The notes under the pieces: generated by a model
The model's database searches: none
Seen by the model: only the letters and a program-made list of their open reading frames with translations
What the model was told of the DNA's origin: nothing
Shown: positions 8,349 through 16,850 of the stretch, one piece after another
Layout of the letters: each line of letters starts with the position of its first letter
Numbering within the stretch: position 1 is the first letter of the stretch
Translations under genes and position numbers: made by a program
NCBI RefSeq assembly: GCF_900105165.1
Contig: NZ_LT629740.1
Span: 3,038,001-3,102,000 of the forward strand
Direction of reading: 5' to 3'
Source: Mucilaginibacter mallensis
Lineage (GTDB): Bacteria > Bacteroidota > Bacteroidia > Sphingobacteriales > Sphingobacteriaceae
DNA: 64,000 nt

Positions 8349-8803
8349 ATGAAAATAGCAATAAATGGATTTGGCCGTATCGACCGCATAAAGATTTGCG
8401 CAGAGCCCGTGCAGCATCTTATTCAATTATCCCTACTACTACAGGTGCTGCCAAAGCAATTGGCGATGTGCTGCCAAACTTAAAAGGCAAACTTGATGGT
8501 TATTCTTACCGTGTTCCGGTAATTGATGCGTCTATCGTTGATTTGTCGATTAATTTAAAGAAAGAGGTATCTGTCGATGAGTTAAACAGCCTGCTCAAAA
8601 GCTATGCTGAAAATTCACTAAAGGGCATCATGGAGTACACGGAAGAGCAGTTTGTATCGTCGGACATACTGGGAAATACGCATTCCTCAATTGTGGACGG
8701 AAGCCTTACTAAAACAATAGGTAAATTGGTTAAAGTTGTTGCCTGGTATGACAACGAAGTGGGGATCTCTAACAGGATAGCTGAATTGGTATCCAAGCTA
8801 TAA
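8349..8803 (+). pseudogene. Glyceraldehyde-3-phosphate dehydrogenase remnant (internal deletion and frameshift)
   Basis: The ATG at 8349 begins MKIAINGFGRIDR, the start of GAPDH (NAD-binding GFGRIGR). At about 8382-8387 the sequence jumps to the GAPDH C-terminal part, but in a different frame: from CAT at 8387 it reads HKDLRRARAA, then SIIPTTTGAAKAIG, KLDGYSYRVPV, and ends VVAWYDNEVGISNRIAELV. Roughly residues 14-190 are missing, including the catalytic cysteine and most of the NAD domain, and the two ends are out of frame, so no fused protein can form. GAPDH normally has about 330 residues. A weak non-ATG start (TTG 8396) could give a 135-aa fragment, but it would have no dehydrogenase activity. 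Confidence 0.85.
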
Positions 8804-8820
8804 GCGTCGTAAATTTTATC

Positions 8821-8879
8821 CCGGCAATAAGATGAAAGTAAGCTAACTTACGGTTAGCTTACTTTCATCTTATTGTCGG
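8821..8879. terminator. Very long hairpin (27-bp stem, 5-nt loop) between convergent units
   Basis: Left arm 8821-8847 pairs with right arm 8853-8879: 26 Watson-Crick pairs and one G-T wobble, loop TTACG. It lies 17 bp after the GAPDH remnant and 63 bp from the stop of the convergent AraC gene. No T-run follows on either side, so it is not a classical intrinsic terminator, though it may block both transcripts. The length and perfection of the stem are unusual. Confidence 0.6.
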
Positions 8880-8942
8880 CTATTCTCTTAGGGCTGATAC
8901 TCCTGTTCAGCAAACGGATGGACAAATCTGATTTATCCCTGA

Positions 8943-9956
8943 TCATTGCGCTAGCTGCGACTTCATGTACTGCCCCGGGGTAATTCCCATCCATCGTTTA
9001 AAGGTCCTTGTAAAGGCGCTTAGTTCATTATAGCCGAGCAGATAGGAAACCTGTTTAAGGGGAACGTTTCCTGCCTTCAGGTAACTAATGGCCAGATTTT
9101 TACGAACCTCATCTGTAATCTGCTGAAAATTGACACTTTCTTGTTTCAGCTTCCGCTGCATTGTCCTGGGGCTCATGTCAAAATTCGCAGCGATATCTTC
9201 CAGCGAAACCATGCCCAAATAAGAATTGGCCATCAGATAACTATAAATGCGCCCTTGAAAGGTTTCCCCTTTAGGTCCTTTGTTGTCTTCAGGGGCTATT
9301 TTTTGAAGCAAGGCTTGCTGTAATTCATAATTTGCCGTGATGATGGGCTCATTCCAAAAGATCTTATTCAGATCAATGGCGAATATCCCTGCATTAATAG
9401 AAATTTCACACCTTGCCACACGATTAAATTCTTTGGTATATTCAGTTTTTAATCCATAGCGAAAAACCAAAGGCCTGATCTTTTGTAATAACAGCCCATC
9501 CAGTTCGTGAATAGTAAAGACCATCAGCAGGTGAAGCATTTGTAAAGTTACCGGAGATTGTTGCCAATCCGGTGATACCGGTACAAAATGAATCGTAAAC
9601 AGATCTTCTGCTGCCGTGATCTGCATATTAAAGTCGGCGGTGATCAAATGAACCAGTGAGGCTGCGATGCTAATCGCTTCGCCTACTGTCCGGCTGCTTT
9701 TTATAACTTCACCAACAACACCGAGTGCAACCAGTTGTAAGGACTCCCCAAAATGTAATCCGAACAGTGAATCTCCGCTTAGCTGCATCGCGTTAAGCCA
9801 AACATCATTTACTTGCTTTTTTGAAAGTGGTTTTGCGGCGTCGCTTAAGTCGGCCATCGTAATGTTGGATAACCTGCAAATTCTTTCCACTGACAGATCT
9901 CGCTGAGCCGCATAGGCCAGTAAGCTTAATATCAATCTTTTTTGCTGGTCTTCCAT
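8943..9956 (-). CDS. AraC family transcriptional regulator with arabinose-binding-like N-terminal domain
   Basis: 337 aa. Residues ~20-210 resemble the AraC N-terminal domain family found in OruR/ArgR-like regulators (LSGDSLFGLHFGESLQLVALG). Residues ~235-335 carry two HTHs (LEDIAANFDMSPRTMQRKLK; PLKQVSYLLGYNELSAFTRT, followed by FKRWMGITPGQY). The gene is divergent from the NTF2-like/hydrolase pair. The 261-bp gap holds two pairs of a TGTCGC-type repeat, which I infer to be its operator. The ligand is unknown. Confidence 0.9.
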   Translation of the reverse strand: MEDQQKRLILSLLAYAAQRDLSVERICRLSNITMADLSDAAKPLSKKQVNDVWLNAMQLSGDSLFGLHFGESLQLVALGVVGEVIKSSRTVGEAISIAASLVHLITADFNMQITAAEDLFTIHFVPVSPDWQQSPVTLQMLHLLMVFTIHELDGLLLQKIRPLVFRYGLKTEYTKEFNRVARCEISINAGIFAIDLNKIFWNEPIITANYELQQALLQKIAPEDNKGPKGETFQGRIYSYLMANSYLGMVSLEDIAANFDMSPRTMQRKLKQESVNFQQITDEVRKNLAISYLKAGNVPLKQVSYLLGYNELSAFTRTFKRWMGITPGQYMKSQLAQ

Positions 9957-10006
9957 TGCTTTAAAATTTAACGAATATACATTGGCAGTCAGTAAAAATC
10001 AAGAGA

Positions 10007-10116
10007 TGTCGCGATATGGTAAATGAATGTCGTTCAAAGTTTTCATTAACAAAAGGAGTTTAAAATAGTAGCTCAATAGATTGTCGCAAAATGGACAATC
10101 ACTGTCGCTTAATGGT
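10007..10116 (+). promoter_or_regulatory. Probable AraC-type operator: two pairs of 14-bp direct repeats at 21-bp spacing
   Basis: Units on the plus strand: TGTCGCGATATGGT (10007), a weaker TGTCGTTCAAAGTT (10028), TGTCGCAAAATGGA (10082) and TGTCGCTTAATGGT (10103). Within each pair the spacing is 21 bp (two helical turns), as in araI1-araI2. The pairs are 75 bp apart (about seven turns), which would suit looping. They sit between the divergent AraC gene and the NTF2/hydrolase genes. Confidence 0.6.
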
Positions 10117-10217
10117 AATAGCCAATATTACTAAGCTGCGGATATTTGCTTAACGAAAAGGACGAATATCCTTAAGAAAAGTTAAGTCCATTTAATAACA
10201 ATTTAAAATCAGAAAAA

Positions 10218-10613
10218 ATGAAAAACGAAGCAAAAGAAGTAGCAATCGACTTTTTAACAGCAGTAAAGACAGGCGACAATGCTAAACTAGCAGAATTATT
10301 ACATCCGGCAATCAGGTGGAACCAACCCGGAAACAACAGCGTATCAGGCCTGAAAAGTTCCAATATGGAAGTTTTCGGGATGGTAGGAAAAATGTTCGAA
10401 CTTTCAGCAAACAGCCTGCGGTTATCCGAAATCAAATCGGTTAGTGTGAATGGTAGCAAAGTAGCCTGCCTGCTCAGCTGGACTGCAACCAAACCTTCCG
10501 GTGAAAGCCTGGAAGTGGATAATACCGATGTATATACTGTTGAGAACGGCCAGATCATTGCCGCCGAGATCTTCTCAGCAGATATCGACGCAGAAAACCT
10601 GTTTTGGAACTAA
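10218..10613 (+). CDS. NTF2-like (SnoaL-type) family protein
   Basis: 131 aa, a single nuclear-transport-factor-2-like cone: an N-terminal helix (KEVAIDFLTAVKTGDNAKLA), then AELLHPAIRWNQPG, a central segment, and strands ending DVYTVENGQIIAAEIFSAD. No signal peptide. Family members are small binding proteins, isomerases or hydrolases, and no catalytic pair can be assigned with confidence. It is followed 26 bp later by an alpha/beta hydrolase and is probably co-transcribed with it under the divergent AraC regulator. Short proteins of this kind often accompany hydrolases in small detoxification operons; this is inference. Confidence 0.8.
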   Translation: MKNEAKEVAIDFLTAVKTGDNAKLAELLHPAIRWNQPGNNSVSGLKSSNMEVFGMVGKMFELSANSLRLSEIKSVSVNGSKVACLLSWTATKPSGESLEVDNTDVYTVENGQIIAAEIFSADIDAENLFWN

Positions 10614-10639
10614 TTTAACTATAACGAAAGGAAAATGTC

Positions 10640-11458
10640 ATGTCATTTATTAAAGCAGAAGACGGAACAAATTTATTTTATAAAGATTGGGGTAAAGGCC
10701 AGACTATACTCTTTGTTCATGGCTGGTGTATTAACAGCGATTCATGGGAATATATAATGAACAACCTTGCCCGCAAAAATTATAGATGTGTTGCCTATGA
10801 TCAGCGTGGCTGCGGCCGCTCAGACCAGCCATGGGATGGCTATGACTTTAAAACGCTGGCCAGTGATCTTGCCAGGCTAATTAACGAACTTAAACTGGAT
10901 GATATAATTCTTGTTGGCCATTCTATGGGATGTGGTGTAATAAGCCAGTACCTGGCAGATAATAATGATGCAAAAACCAAACGTGCAGTCCTGATCGGAG
11001 GCACCATACCGTTCCTGCTAAAAACTGACAATAACGAGGATGGTATTGATGAAATCTATCTTGATCAGGCTATCACTTTTATGCAAAAGGACAGGCCCGC
11101 ATACATCCGGTCTATCGTTGGGGGATTTTTTGATTTGTCAGCCGAAAATTGCAAGGTAACAAATGATCTTACGGAATGGGGAATTAGCATCACCTTACAA
11201 GCCTCTATGCAGGCAAGCATCGAAATGTTAAGAACAGGGGTGAAAACAGACCTGCGTGAAGTACTGAAAACAATTAATATCCCGGTATTATTACTGCACG
11301 GTACTAAGGACGAAAGCTGCCCGCTGGAACTTACCGCCAAAAAAGCACAAAAGCTTTTTAAAGACTGCCAGTTAAAAATTTATGAAGATCAGCCACATGG
11401 CATGTACATGATGGATACCGAAAGAATAAACGCAGACATTATCTCATTTGTCAGTTAA
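10640..11458 (+). CDS. Alpha/beta hydrolase (esterase / non-haem haloperoxidase-like)
   Basis: 272 aa, no signal peptide. The oxyanion region is FVHGW (25-29), the nucleophile elbow GHSMG gives Ser95, and the acid and base are likely Asp224 (HGTKDESCP) and His253 (QPHGMYM), so the triad is complete. YDQRGCGRSDQPWDGYDF is the usual conserved segment of the haloperoxidase-like branch. A ribosome site (AAAGGAAAA) precedes the ATG. The substrate is unknown. It is the second gene of the unit controlled by the AraC-divergent promoter. Confidence 0.88.
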   Translation: MSFIKAEDGTNLFYKDWGKGQTILFVHGWCINSDSWEYIMNNLARKNYRCVAYDQRGCGRSDQPWDGYDFKTLASDLARLINELKLDDIILVGHSMGCGVISQYLADNNDAKTKRAVLIGGTIPFLLKTDNNEDGIDEIYLDQAITFMQKDRPAYIRSIVGGFFDLSAENCKVTNDLTEWGISITLQASMQASIEMLRTGVKTDLREVLKTINIPVLLLHGTKDESCPLELTAKKAQKLFKDCQLKIYEDQPHGMYMMDTERINADIISFVS

Positions 11459-11500
11459 TTATAAGCGTGTGATTTATACAGATCGTTTCTATCGCTTTAT

Positions 11501-11543
11501 TGTTAAAATGTGGCAAAACCGCTGGTTTTGCCACATTTTAACA
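11501..11543. terminator. Bidirectional hairpin terminator (20-bp perfect stem, 3-nt loop)
   Basis: Arms 11501-11520 and 11524-11543 are perfect complements around the loop GCT. The arm ends are A/T-rich, giving a T-rich end on both strands (ATTTTAACA on plus). It lies between the convergent hydrolase and DUF5686 genes and suits termination of both. Confidence 0.8.
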
Positions 11544-11564
11544 TTGCTTTTGTTTATATCCCAT

Positions 11565-14273
11565 TTAAAAATCAAGCGTAAAACTAAACTTTATACCATA
11601 AGGCGAAATACCCGGATGATCAAGATAGTCAAATCTTCTGATTAAGTCTATACGCAATATCTTGAAGATGTTTCCTATACCTGCACCAGCTTCCAGGTAG
11701 GGTGTATTACCCAGTGCATAGGTACCATTTGAGCCATTTGAACCTGTCGGGAACTGATATAGATCTTTTGAATACAAGGGATTGTTCTCCGTACGTAAGC
11801 CACCATACAATGCTTTAAAAGAAAGGTATTCCCGCCATTTCAGATGCTTTATTAAGGGAATTTTATTCAGAAAAAATCCATTAAAGCTTTGTGTAAAGTT
11901 TATCCCCACATAATGATCACTTACAAATTCCAGGTAGTCCATCTTATTATAAGCATTGGGATCATAAGCAATGGATTGGTTGGCTGGACTAATGCTCAGC
12001 AATGGAAACGGTACCTTACCGGTTATAAGGCTGCCCAACATGGTAACATCTGAATAACCTAATTGCGAAAAATAAAACCGCTTGTAAATATTAGCGTAAA
12101 TATTGTTGTAAGTATAAGACCCGTTAAGTACACCTTTAAGGCCATGATTAAACTGCAGATTAAAAATCGGGTACTTGCTGTGAATGCTATGTCTTTGCTG
12201 GGTTCCCTCTATAATCTGTTCATGAGGAGCATATCTTAATCCCAGGTCAATTTCGGTGGTAGTTAAATTATGTACAATGGTATTATCCGGGTCATTGAGC
12301 TCATATACCAACGTGCCTGCAGCCTGCTGGTTCCAGTTTCTGAAAGCCAGGTTATATGAAAGGTGATTTTCAAAATCCTTTACATAAGCAAAGGAGAAGA
12401 TCTTATTATATATCCAATAATCTGTTTTTCCTGTACTGAATGACGACAATGCCTCTTGTTCATTAGTAATAGCAAATGTTTGTCCGGGCAAGTTAACATC
12501 ATATAAATAGCTTACTTTAAAATAATCATTTGGGAAGCGGTACGAGGGGGTTTTATTGAGTGAAAAGTAGGTGTTGAGATCATATTTAAGCTGTTTATCT
12601 TTTGTGCCATAGGCTGTATAACCTTCCAGGTAAATGGTTTGATCAAATTTGGGAGTAGTTCTTCCCCCTACCTGTAAACGTACGCCTTCCTGGTTATTAA
12701 ATGAAAAGAAAGAACCGATCGGGCCTATTTGTACCTTCCCTACGTCTGCATATCCTCCTGTAAGTGTAGAAGCTATCCACGTGGCTGTTTTAAAGGAGGA
12801 CATATTTTCAAGCCGGTTGATGCGGGCATAAAAATGGTTCTGTTCACTGGTTAAAGTGTCAGTTCGGTGTTGTACCCAATAACTGGTATCTGACTGCTTG
12901 GAATTTACAGCTGATTGTAAGCTTTTTCCCTCATAAAATACAGCAGGGAGAGGCGCATTTAATTTATAGTTTGAGTAAACTACCGTTCGCTCTCCAAAAA
13001 CACCCGCCCCCCTATCTTTAAATATCCCAAAATCAGCATCTACATTACTTTTGGTCAGATAAAAACGCCCATTAGGATACTGCTTAAAATCCAGCCTGAT
13101 CTTCAGGCTGCGCATAAAATTGATATTGATCTGCTTATTTACATTTAATTCACAGGATTCTACTGCATAACGACCATCCAGCGTAACCCGTAACTTACCT
13201 TCAAATAAAAGATCACCTTTATTGCGTGGTGTAAAACTTAATTCAACCAATTTTTCTTTACCGTTTTGTATGGTATCGGTAATAAAGAATTTATAAAAAT
13301 CAGGAGCATGATCTGCAATAGGGCTCAGAAACTGGTTTGTTATGATAAATACATTATTGTCATAGATATCTATATTATTACCGTAAAGGCGGTTAAGGTA
13401 TATATCCAGGCCTGCCGTATCTACAAACTTGATGATATTTATTCCCTTTTCAGCCAATAATACCTGTATAGATTTTTCCGGGGCTTTGCGAAAATAATTT
13501 TGATATAGCTTTTCAGTAAAGAAAACCGGCATCGAGGTTTGTACCTGCCCGTTTATGACTGTGGTGCTATCCAGCATGAATTTGTACTTGCTGAAAAAAT
13601 GACTGTTGGTTAGTTTTGGTGACAGATTAAATAAGGATAAACCAATGCGCTCATAGCGATCATATTGCAGATAATCTGTGCTTTCCATACGGTTTTGATT
13701 TTTATGATCAATGACCTGTTGAATCAATTCAACGGCAGGATTGCCTTTATTTCTGTATCTTTTACTTTTACCCGAGTTTATAACTACTTCTTTAAGTTGG
13801 GTTTGACTAGGTTTGAGCTTAACATTGATAGTATTATTCTGGCCACCATTTATTGCCTTAACCACCTTTTGGTAGCCTTCAGAAGAAAATGTAATATGCG
13901 TAAATGACCCTGGTGCGCCTAAACTGAATTTGCCCTCATTATCAGTATTGGTACCGATATTACTACCGGTGAATTTAACATTTACGTATGCGAGGGGCTG
14001 ACCAGAAAACTCGTTGGTGACCCGACCATTCACCTGGGTAAATTTCGAGTTTGGCGGTAATTTATTAATTACTGTATCATGAGTAGCTTTTAAGCTATCC
14101 TTTTTCTGCGCTGTACAATATAATGGAAGTATAATAGTGACAAAGCATATAATTTTTTTACAGTGATTGAAATGATTATGATTTAAATACCTGAAAATTA
14201 TTAACCAGGGTTTACCTGAGTATATCAGGGAATGGAAACGCTGTATCAATTGGAATAAATAAATAGTGAACAA
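11565..14273 (-). CDS. DUF5686 family outer-membrane protein with carboxypeptidase-regulatory-like domain
   Basis: 902 aa. Residues ~80-160 are a CarboxypepD_reg-like beta sandwich (VNGRVTNEFSGQPLAYVNVK; GTNTDNEGKFSLG), as in SusC-like N-termini. The rest is the DUF5686 beta-barrel-like region, ending with the hydrophobic, aromatic pattern ISPYGIKFSFTLDF expected of an outer-membrane protein. A signal peptide (IICFVTIILPLYCTAQ) lies 40-55 residues after the ATG, an unusually late position. There is no other ATG between them, so either a non-ATG start is used or the N-terminus is extended. The function is not established; members are common in Bacteroidota. Confidence 0.85.
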   Translation of the reverse strand: MFTIYLFQLIQRFHSLIYSGKPWLIIFRYLNHNHFNHCKKIICFVTIILPLYCTAQKKDSLKATHDTVINKLPPNSKFTQVNGRVTNEFSGQPLAYVNVKFTGSNIGTNTDNEGKFSLGAPGSFTHITFSSEGYQKVVKAINGGQNNTINVKLKPSQTQLKEVVINSGKSKRYRNKGNPAVELIQQVIDHKNQNRMESTDYLQYDRYERIGLSLFNLSPKLTNSHFFSKYKFMLDSTTVINGQVQTSMPVFFTEKLYQNYFRKAPEKSIQVLLAEKGINIIKFVDTAGLDIYLNRLYGNNIDIYDNNVFIITNQFLSPIADHAPDFYKFFITDTIQNGKEKLVELSFTPRNKGDLLFEGKLRVTLDGRYAVESCELNVNKQININFMRSLKIRLDFKQYPNGRFYLTKSNVDADFGIFKDRGAGVFGERTVVYSNYKLNAPLPAVFYEGKSLQSAVNSKQSDTSYWVQHRTDTLTSEQNHFYARINRLENMSSFKTATWIASTLTGGYADVGKVQIGPIGSFFSFNNQEGVRLQVGGRTTPKFDQTIYLEGYTAYGTKDKQLKYDLNTYFSLNKTPSYRFPNDYFKVSYLYDVNLPGQTFAITNEQEALSSFSTGKTDYWIYNKIFSFAYVKDFENHLSYNLAFRNWNQQAAGTLVYELNDPDNTIVHNLTTTEIDLGLRYAPHEQIIEGTQQRHSIHSKYPIFNLQFNHGLKGVLNGSYTYNNIYANIYKRFYFSQLGYSDVTMLGSLITGKVPFPLLSISPANQSIAYDPNAYNKMDYLEFVSDHYVGINFTQSFNGFFLNKIPLIKHLKWREYLSFKALYGGLRTENNPLYSKDLYQFPTGSNGSNGTYALGNTPYLEAGAGIGNIFKILRIDLIRRFDYLDHPGISPYGIKFSFTLDF

Positions 14274-14407
14274 AAAAAAATCAGGTAATTATTCTTCCAT
14301 ATAAACAATAGGCTATACATTATAAATGTAAGTTTAAATTCTGTATTAATCCTGAATTAAAAACTATTTTATATAGGTAAACTCTCGTTAAGATTAATCA
14401 GCATAGA

Positions 14408-14731
14408 TCAGGAAAGTGGTCGCCGCGGCCTTTTCTTTCTTTGCGGGTCGCCCGGTTTTGATAACCGGACATAGGCTTTAACAGGTGGTTCATCAGCAAC
14501 GATATTGAGCTTCAGTTCCCGTCCCTGCATTTCTGCGCCGTTTAAAGCAGCCACAGCATTTTCAGCACCATCAGTTTCCAGCATTTCAATAAAAGCATAG
14601 CCTTTACATTGATTTGTTTTTTTATCGCGCACGATTTTAATGGTGCTGACCGTGCCATAAGGCGCCACCAACTGCACCAGTTCCAGTTCTTTAATGTCCA
14701 GCGGAAACCCGCCGATAAACAATTTGGTCAT
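14408..14731 (-). CDS. RNA-binding protein with one RRM domain
   Basis: 107 aa. A single RNA recognition motif: RNP2 LFIGGF (4-9) and RNP1 KGYAFIEM (43-50), with the aromatic residues at the expected places, followed by a basic tail (RKKRPRRP). Such short RRM proteins in bacteria bind RNA and are often cold-inducible; targets here are unknown. It stands alone: 134 bp from the DUF5686 gene and 234 bp from the thiamine operon. Confidence 0.93.
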   Translation of the reverse strand: MTKLFIGGFPLDIKELELVQLVAPYGTVSTIKIVRDKKTNQCKGYAFIEMLETDGAENAVAALNGAEMQGRELKLNIVADEPPVKAYVRLSKPGDPQRKKRPRRPLS

Positions 14732-14965
14732 TTTGTACCTATAAACTTTTAATTAAACCTGGGTTATCTTTTATTCAACATTTATTGCTCAAATATGCTA
14801 ACATAAATGGGATTAGAAAATAAATATCCAACTAGCTAACGGCCAACCGGGTCTTTTAGTTCCCAGAGACACCTGCATATCATACCTGCTTTTAACTTTA
14901 ATACCAAAATTAGGGAATCAGGTGCTCTATTGCTCCATATGTAGAAAGCTTCTTATCAGACGCCT

Positions 14966-15799
14966 TCAATCCATTTCATATTTTACTAGTTTTTGAGGAT
15001 CAAAAAAATGGTTCAGCGGGCCATGGCCTTCCCCGGTTTTAACATCTTTACCCTGTTCAATCGCATTTTGAATATATATTTTACTTTTTGATATCGACTG
15101 ATCCTGGTCATTGCCCAACGCGATAAAGGATGCAATAGCAGATGACAGGCTGCATCCTGTACCATGTGTATTGATGGTATTTATTTTTTTTGAGCTGTAA
15201 ACATATTCAACACCATTTCGGTCCAGGTAGACATCAAACAGATCAACGCCTTTTAAATGCCCCCCTTTGATCAGTACCGAATACGAGCCATATTGCATAA
15301 TTCGTACCGCAGCCGCTTTCATGTCATCAATAGTTTTAATTTCCATATCGGCCAGTATCGCTGCTTCGTCCAGGTTGGGGGTAATCATTTGAGCTAAGGG
15401 AAAAAGCACCTTTTTAAATATTGCTATCGTATCTTTTGCTACCAAATGATCCCCACTGGAAGCCACCATAACCGGGTCAAAAACAACCGGTACATCCCGA
15501 TAATCACTTAAAGCTTCGGCAATACCTATGGCCAGTGCTGCGCTGTACACCATACCTATTTTGATGGCCGAGGGTTTTAGGTCATCCATTACCGCTTTGA
15601 TCTGTGATTTGACAAACTCAACCGGTATAGGATATATACTGCTAACACCTAAGGTATTTTGAGCAGTAATAGCGGTAATGGCAGTAGTGCCAAAACAACC
15701 TAATGAGCTTATGGCCTTCAAATCGGCTTGTATACCAGCCCCACCCCCACTATCTGATCCGGCAATGGTTAATACAACCGGGTATTTATATTTACTCAT
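14966..15799 (-). CDS. thiD: Hydroxymethylpyrimidine/phosphomethylpyrimidine kinase
   Basis: 277 aa. It phosphorylates HMP and HMP-phosphate to HMP-pyrophosphate for thiamine synthesis. The start LTIAGSDSGGGAGIQADLK is the family signature, and the C-terminal GTGCSLSSAIASFIALG is the ribokinase-fold ATP/anion-hole motif. Length is normal. It is the last gene of the thi operon; its ATG overlaps the thiF stop by 4 bp (ATGA), so translation is probably coupled. Confidence 0.95.
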   Translation of the reverse strand: MSKYKYPVVLTIAGSDSGGGAGIQADLKAISSLGCFGTTAITAITAQNTLGVSSIYPIPVEFVKSQIKAVMDDLKPSAIKIGMVYSAALAIGIAEALSDYRDVPVVFDPVMVASSGDHLVAKDTIAIFKKVLFPLAQMITPNLDEAAILADMEIKTIDDMKAAAVRIMQYGSYSVLIKGGHLKGVDLFDVYLDRNGVEYVYSSKKINTINTHGTGCSLSSAIASFIALGNDQDQSISKSKIYIQNAIEQGKDVKTGEGHGPLNHFFDPQKLVKYEMD

Positions 15800-16848
15800 A
15801 CTCCATCACCCCCGTTTTTTAAACTGTACATTTTCCCCTTGTATAAGGGTTTTAGCAATTGGATAGCCATTTTACTCCGTTGACCCGATTGACAGCAGAA
15901 TACCAACTTTTTATCGCTCGGTAAGACTGCGATATGATCCTGCAATTCATATAAAGGGATATTTATTCCGCCGATATTGTAATCTTCAAACTCATAACTT
16001 TCACGCACATCTACCAGATATATTTCACCAGGAACTTCAGAAAGCCATTTCTTTAGTTCAGCAATTGTTATTTCATTAGAGGTGGCCGTGGCTGTTATAT
16101 GGTTGTCTGCTGCTTTAGCTTGTTTTTGCGGTTTCCCAACTTTAAAAATACTGGTCGAATTATCCAGCGCGTTAATGGTCATCAATTTACCGGATAAGGT
16201 TTCACCAATACCGCAAATAATCTTAATCGCTTCATTAGCCATATAGGTACCGATTATTCCAGGTAATATACCCAACACACCAATCTCAGCACAATTAGGC
16301 ACTTCATCGGCAGGTGGTGCTTCGGGAAATACATCCCGGTAATTGGTGCCGCCCTGATAGTTAAATACGGAAACATGACCCTCAAACTTGAAAATGGAGC
16401 CAAATACAAGCGACTTATTTAAAGTCACACAGGTATCATTTACCAAATAGCGAGTCTCAAAATTATCCGACCCATCAATCACCAGGTCATAATCTTTACA
16501 GATCTGTTCGGCATTGCTTGCAGAGAAACGTTCAATAAAAGCAGTTATATTAGTATGTGGATTGAGTATACCCAGCTTTTCCTTAGCTACCTGAGCTTTA
16601 TATTTACCTATATCAGCTGTGGAATATAAGATTTGTCGGTGCAGGTTACTCAGGTCTGCCATATCATCGTCAACAATCCCTATGGTGCCTACACCGGCTG
16701 CTGTAAGGTATTGCAATATGGGGCAACCTAAACCACCGGCACCAATCATCAGCACTCTGGCGTTCTTTAGTTTTTCCTGCCCGGTTAAACCAAATTCAGG
16801 CAATATGATCTGCCTGCTATACCGCTTTAATTCTTCAGTTGTTAACAT
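15796..16848 (-). CDS. thiF: ThiF/MoeB-type adenylyltransferase with C-terminal rhodanese domain
   Basis: 350 aa. Residues ~1-240 form the E1-like fold (ARVLMIGAGGLGCPILQYL; DDDMADLSNLHRQILY), which would adenylate the ThiS C-terminus. The rhodanese domain (~260-345) has the loop CCQSGQRSK with a catalytic-type Cys and could hand on sulfur. The usual zinc-binding CxxC pairs are missing: where MoeB/ThiF proteins have CYRC the sequence is NYRD, and no second pair follows. The E1 cysteine region NCAEIGVLG is kept. It is 2 bp from thiH and overlaps thiD. The fusion is common in Bacteroidota thi operons. Confidence 0.9.
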   Translation of the reverse strand: MLTTEELKRYSRQIILPEFGLTGQEKLKNARVLMIGAGGLGCPILQYLTAAGVGTIGIVDDDMADLSNLHRQILYSTADIGKYKAQVAKEKLGILNPHTNITAFIERFSASNAEQICKDYDLVIDGSDNFETRYLVNDTCVTLNKSLVFGSIFKFEGHVSVFNYQGGTNYRDVFPEAPPADEVPNCAEIGVLGILPGIIGTYMANEAIKIICGIGETLSGKLMTINALDNSTSIFKVGKPQKQAKAADNHITATATSNEITIAELKKWLSEVPGEIYLVDVRESYEFEDYNIGGINIPLYELQDHIAVLPSDKKLVFCCQSGQRSKMAIQLLKPLYKGKMYSLKNGGDGV

Positions 16849-16850
16849 GC

